From contig NC_081409.1 in NCBI RefSeq assembly GCF_030272615.1, positions 26,545,406 to 26,609,405 of the forward strand: a stretch of DNA of 64,000 nt, in the 5' to 3' direction. Both the position numbers and the translations under genes were made by a program. The notes below the pieces were generated by a model, which saw only the letters and a program-made list of their open reading frames with translations, was not told the DNA's origin and made no database searches. The stretch is from Cryptomeria japonica. Its lineage: Eukaryota; Streptophyta; Pinopsida; Cupressales; Cupressaceae. Below, in pieces: positions 59,301 to 64,000 of this stretch. The stretch's first letter is position 1. Each line of letters begins with the position of its first letter.

Positions 59301-60974
59301 CTAATATTTCATTACATGAGGAGGAGGTCAACCTACAAAGGGAGAAAAATTTGTTGCACATGTTATCCTTCAATGTTGGTTGTGACTTTCTTGGGGCACC
59401 ATAATGAACAAGATCAAGAAATTTTGCATTTCCTCCTTTTCTTGTTAAGGATGTGAATGAAAAATTAGTCTCTTAGAGTAAGGAACAAGCTAAGACATGT
59501 GAAAATCATGGAGGCTCTTCATGAGGCATTAGTCTTGAAAAGTCTAGATATTTCTTAGCCTTTCCAGCTCCTCTCCTTTGGTCCATCCTCTACTTTTGAT
59601 ATCGTTGTTCTTCAAAAGAATGAATATGGACATGTGTGACCTATTCATTAGTCAACAAGTCTTCTCATGATGAAAATTGGAGGTTTGCACCATAGAATTA
59701 CAAGATGATATCCAAGGAAGACATTGGTGCAAGTTTGGACGCAATAAATGTCAATGAGATGAATTTCAATTGAGCATCCATAGTTTGTCACCTCAAGGAT
59801 GATCCAAGTGATGATATATTTTTCTAGAGAACATGAATTGTCCCTTTGGAGAGAATGAAAATCAACATAGGACACCTAAGCTACAATCCCTAAGACATGT
59901 GCTAACACAAAAACATCATAGGGCGTTGTTGCTCAAATATCTCAAAAGAAGAAGAATGTGTCATGTGCATGGACTTATAAAGTTTTAGAAGATGGTGCAT
60001 CCTACCTCGAGAATTTCACATAATATATTTTGAAGCTATTGATTTACAATGCCATTACTTATTGTAAGTAACCATTGTATCCTATACATATTTTTTCTAT
60101 GTTTGTCTTTGTGTAATCATGGTCTCTATTAGTCATAATGAAGTTATATTGCCCTAGTCCCCTCCTTCTACACTTATGTGGTCTTCTCCTAGGTATAGTT
60201 AGATTCTCATTATGCTTGCAAGAGGCCCATGTCACCAACTAGAGCCTATGTTGGTGCCTAGATTTACCATTCTAAAATGTATTTGGTCTGATCCCCCATT
60301 ATGCAATTGACCTCATTTTTTTATCACATATAACCAATTTAAGAAACATTTGTATGGGTCTTAATTAGTCAAATTTGTACAAGTAGTGTTCCTTATCATC
60401 CTTCATATCCTTATTAGTTGTTGGAAGTTACCAAAAATCAAAAAAAAAAAATAGTATACCAGTGTTCTAGTCAATTTTTTCTACTATTATAAAGTTGCAA
60501 ACTTTCCATGGACTACCAAACATTATTTCCTATCCAATTTCCTATCTTGAACTCATTTCCCACATATAATCTATGTAAAATATATCAAGCCAAATTTTTC
60601 ATTTCCTCCTTTAGCAATATTTGTATGGTCAATCAGACATTTGTCTCCCCTTTACTCCTCATTTCCACTTCCACATTGATTCTTTGCATTCTTTCCTTCC
60701 CCTATAGCAATTCCAATTTATTCCTTGTATAGGATTCATCCGAACATCTATAACTCCCTCCCTTTCCCACAAACTTGCAATCTCCCATATTTCCCCTTTG
60801 TGGACTTTCAAAGTAGGTCTAGATTTTATTCCTCCTCCCCATGTCCACTTCCATCATCTAATACCACTTCCATTATCTACATTATATTACACTTCCCTTA
60901 ATATGATTCCTTTGCACATATAGACATCTAGAACCCCATTAACATATCATGTTCTAACATCTACTTCCATATCA

Positions 60975-61257
60975 AATACCTTTAAAATGCTCATCATTTA
61001 TTTTCCTTTTTATTTCTTCTTGTACATAGTTCCAATTGACTTTGGACATCCAATTCTCCACCTATACATCCCAACCTGATGTCTAGTTATCCATCCTTCC
61101 CTTGCATTTCTCTACCACACTTCCTATGCTCCTTTCCCCCCTCTTACAAAGTTTCATTGAATTTAGGACTTCTATTCCATCATCTAGTCCTAACCTCTAG
61201 TCTTGGTCGAAAACCCTACATGTCCTATTATTGCATCCTATTCTACTTCATGTTGGA
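60975..61257 (+). repeat. Dispersed repeat, copy 2
   Basis: Direct copy of 56112-56355 (CAATTGACTTTGGACATCC, GATGTCTAGT, GTTTCATTGAATTTAGGAC and GCATCCTATTCTACTTCA). The 4.9-kb spacing would fit the LTRs of a very old element, but I find no TG...CA ends, primer site or purine tract. Confidence 0.5.
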
Positions 61258-63242
61258 CATATGTTGTCATTGATTTGAAAGGTGTGATGACTAAGAAGTG
61301 TTAGCTAGTTGTGGCCATTGATGTCAAAATATTTGAAAGTTTGCAATTACTTGTAATGTCATATCAAACCTGTTTATGGTGCATTTTGACTTGCAGAAGT
61401 ATAGTTGATTTCTATGAGGTTGGAATTAGTTGAGGAATGTATGTAGTATCATGTTACATTCGTTCATTCTTATGGAAGTGATTTGAAAGTCCGATCCAAA
61501 ATGTTTGAGATAAGTTACCTAGACATTGAGATTGTTCTAGTAACCTGTTTTGATGCACATTGCATCACGGTAGAGAGTTATGTCCTGCAATTGGAAAGGA
61601 GAGTTTGTATACATAGGATTCATCAATTCTAGAATTTCTAGAGTTGGTGTTTAGCAATTAACAAGATTGAAGTGACAGAAGTATCATTGTGCCAATGATT
61701 TAATCTATTGTAGTTTCGGCTTGATGTAAGAGTGGCTTGTGGAGTGTACCCTCTGGAGGTAGTACATAGATGACCATTAGGACCAGATGAGGCTACATTG
61801 GGAACTATGTGGCATGTTCTTTCTTCTAGTGTAGTGTGTGGGCTATTGGTTTTGGCCTATTACACATTTGGACATGTTTGGTTAAGGAAATGTTGTGTGG
61901 GCAACTTGCTAATATTATTTCTATGTTTTGGGCCAACACATGAATATTTTTGTAAATGTTAAATTCACATATAGAGATGTTTAGGATCTATCCTATGTTG
62001 TTAACATTGCCAAAATATTATGTAATTAGGGCTTTAATGTAGAAATGAGAATGTGTGTAATGAGATTTTCATTCTAGTCATGTGCACCTTTATTAAAAGA
62101 TCATATGTTGTGTGAGAGAGTGCCAAGAGGTTGATCGAATCAAGTGCAAGCAAATTTATCAAGCTTGAAGGTCCACAAATCATATCTTTTTAATTTGGTA
62201 GGACTCATTGAAAGATGTCAAGTGCTGATTTTAGCAATCTAATATAAATTTCTGAGTCTGATTTCTTTGACCAGCGGTTGGAAATCTGGTTTTTAGATGC
62301 GTTTTTTTGAGGTTTTGTGTTTTAGAAATATATGCTTTGGGAATTGACAATGCAAAAAGAATAACAATGATAACACATAAAACAATTGACTGGAAACTAA
62401 TTTTAGATTTCAGATTTTTATTTATCAGCAATAACAAATGAATGCAAATGATTTCCTTCAGCAAACTAAGCCAACAATGGCCTACCAAGAGTCCAACACT
62501 GGGAATAGAGGGAGTCTTATTGGCATGAACTGGTGAAATGACTAAATGAAGCACCTCTAGCTACAACCAATGACTCCTAAAAGCTTTATTCATCAACTGG
62601 ATAATTATCACAAATAATTTGGAAAAGAAATCCTTATTTCGATGCACTTTCTTAACTTTCCCCAAGAGAAACCCCAATTTGGTGTGTCTTCTACCCACTG
62701 TTTTACTCCTGTAGCTCTAGTATGAATTATTTTCATCAAATAACTATGGGGAATCTTCTAATTTGTTGCTAACAATAAATTTTGTATGAAAACCCTGTTG
62801 CAAAACCCCTTAATTAATTTATTTGAAAATCTAGGTAAGATGCAATGGTACAACCTAGCTAAGATGGTACAACTGGCTCCGAAATGGCTCAAATTTCAGT
62901 GCAACACTTCTCAATTATGCCTAGATCTGGATATCAAATTGAAATAATATTGTAGCTGTCAATAAACCTCTGATTATGACCCTTATTGGACAAATAAATG
63001 CATTTCAAGCACTCCAAATTGATAGAATGTGAAAGGGTTTTTGTCCTTCCACCCAGAAATGAAGGTCTTCGTCTCCAATTCCACACAAGAAACCTGCAAC
63101 ATATGTTGCAGACCTGCAAAGAAGGCGTTTCCCCAAAAATCATAAAACACACAATGAGCAAAAATGCACGTACAAGTCTCTTTTATGCCTTTGCCCTAAA
63201 TCGAACCCTTTCTTGGCATCTTTTAAAGATTCCAATAGAATT

Positions 63243-64000
63243 TGTAGACACCTAAAATTGTCTAGTCTAATTAAATAAATATTTTATTTATTTAATTATC
63301 TAAGCCTAATTCCTCTATTAATTAAATAAATCTTTATTTATTTAATTAATTCATTTATCCTCTTCTAGCCTTATTTCTCATTTAAATAAATACATTTATT
63401 TATTTAAATTATCTTTTTCCTAAATTAAATAAATATCTTATTTATTTAATTGATCCCACTTCTTCTATTAATTAAATAAATCTTTATTTATTTAATTAAT
63501 TCATTAACCTTTTCTACCCATGACACATGTCATTCATCTCTTAATTCATACACTACCGACCTCTTTCATTATTTTATTATGTCTTTTACCTACCCTCTAA
63601 TCATAGCCGACCTCCTTTTACACCTCTCAATCTTATCCCTCCATTTCATATTGTGTCTTCTATATAAGGAGATGCTTCCTTCATTATCAAACCCTAATGA
63701 ATCATCTTAAGGACTTGACTACACTACGATCCTACTTGCAACCACATTCCGTTCTTTGTTGAGCTCTTGTACATATAAAATCTGAGAGCAAATATATCAA
63801 GCAAGATCAATGGAGATAGGAAGAATGGAGATCAAAACCCTATTGGACATGTGAAGGTATAATCTTTGTGATTTCATTTGATTTGCATTGTCTTAGGTAA
63901 TCTTCATATGTTATGGTGGATCTTTGTTGTTGTTAGGCTAGGGTTTTGTGGTTGAATTCATTTAGCCTTCCAATATTGTTATTATTGTATCCATTTTCAC
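63243..64000 (+). repeat. LTR of the 767-bp family, cut by the right edge
   Basis: Starts TGTAGACACC and runs to the last base. It matches the reverse complement of 48237-49003 along its whole length, roughly 85-90% by eye, and only about 9 bases should be missing. TATATAAGG at 63661-63669 is a probable TATA box and sets the orientation. It may be a solo LTR or the 5' LTR of an element lying to the right. Confidence 0.88.

Larger units (their letters stand above)
54837..63242. other. Long AT-rich stretch without recognised genes
   Basis: No open frame here matches a family I know; most are short and AT- or CT-driven. Structured parts are a microsatellite at 55468-55517 and a pair of direct repeats at about 56112-56355 and 60975-61257. 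The part 58330-59130 has purine-rich, Glu/Lys-coding stretches that may be a decayed retroelement gag, but I see no diagnostic motif. I saw no tRNA, rRNA or other RNA gene. Confidence 0.45.

Overview
The window looks like nuclear DNA of a seed plant with a large, repeat-rich genome. A gymnosperm is my best guess, but this is an inference: there is one intact gene in 64 kb, nested LTR retrotransposons, AT-rich spacers and long introns. No marker here fixes the species. I found no bacterial, organellar or viral gene set and no CRISPR array.

The one host gene that looks whole is a five-exon amino acid transporter of the lysine/histidine transporter-like 8 (LHT8/AATL1) type at 38846-43797 (+). 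It encodes 579 residues and all its splice sites keep the frame. Two host-derived relics lie to its right. One is a fragment of the N-terminus of the spliceosomal factor SPF27/MOS4 (45075-45287, -). The other is a decayed pentatricopeptide-repeat (PPR) gene (about 53385-54830, +) with internal tandem expansions and a small tRNA-like insertion.

Most of the rest is fossil mobile DNA. From left to right: (1) 1-2298, the 3' part of an LTR element running in from the left, ending in a polypurine tract and a 225-bp LTR. (2) 2440-4730, decayed coding sequence of unknown family with a 144-bp tandem duplication. (3) 7995-13052 (-), a nearly complete Copia element with 296-bp LTRs and a 5-bp target duplication, sitting in an older Copia-related fragment. 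(4) 14066-14424, a Copia LTR with primer site; its flank holds (5) 14634-16395, a LINE copy carrying only ORF1 between perfect 19-bp duplications. (6) 18128-19311, a different retroposon with a coiled-coil ORF that shares the LINE's 3' tail. (7) 21284-21408 (-), a SINE between perfect 16-bp duplications. (8) 22214-35725, a three-level nest: an old Copia holds a Ty3/gypsy-type element, whose left LTR holds a 4,069-bp solo-LTR-like insertion. (9) 45454-53005 (+), a second Copia with about 450-bp LTRs, a GC-rich leader and a 767-bp solo LTR inside it. (10) 63243 to the right edge, another copy of that 767-bp LTR.

The elements do not form a working pathway. What the window records is a layered history, and the LINE ORF1, the shared LINE tail and the SINE show that LINE-type retroposition acted here alongside LTR elements. 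I did not find a convincing new biological system. The strongest leads are the ORF1-only LINE with its tail-sharing partner, the very long solo LTR, and the run of AT palindromes in the 767-bp LTR family.
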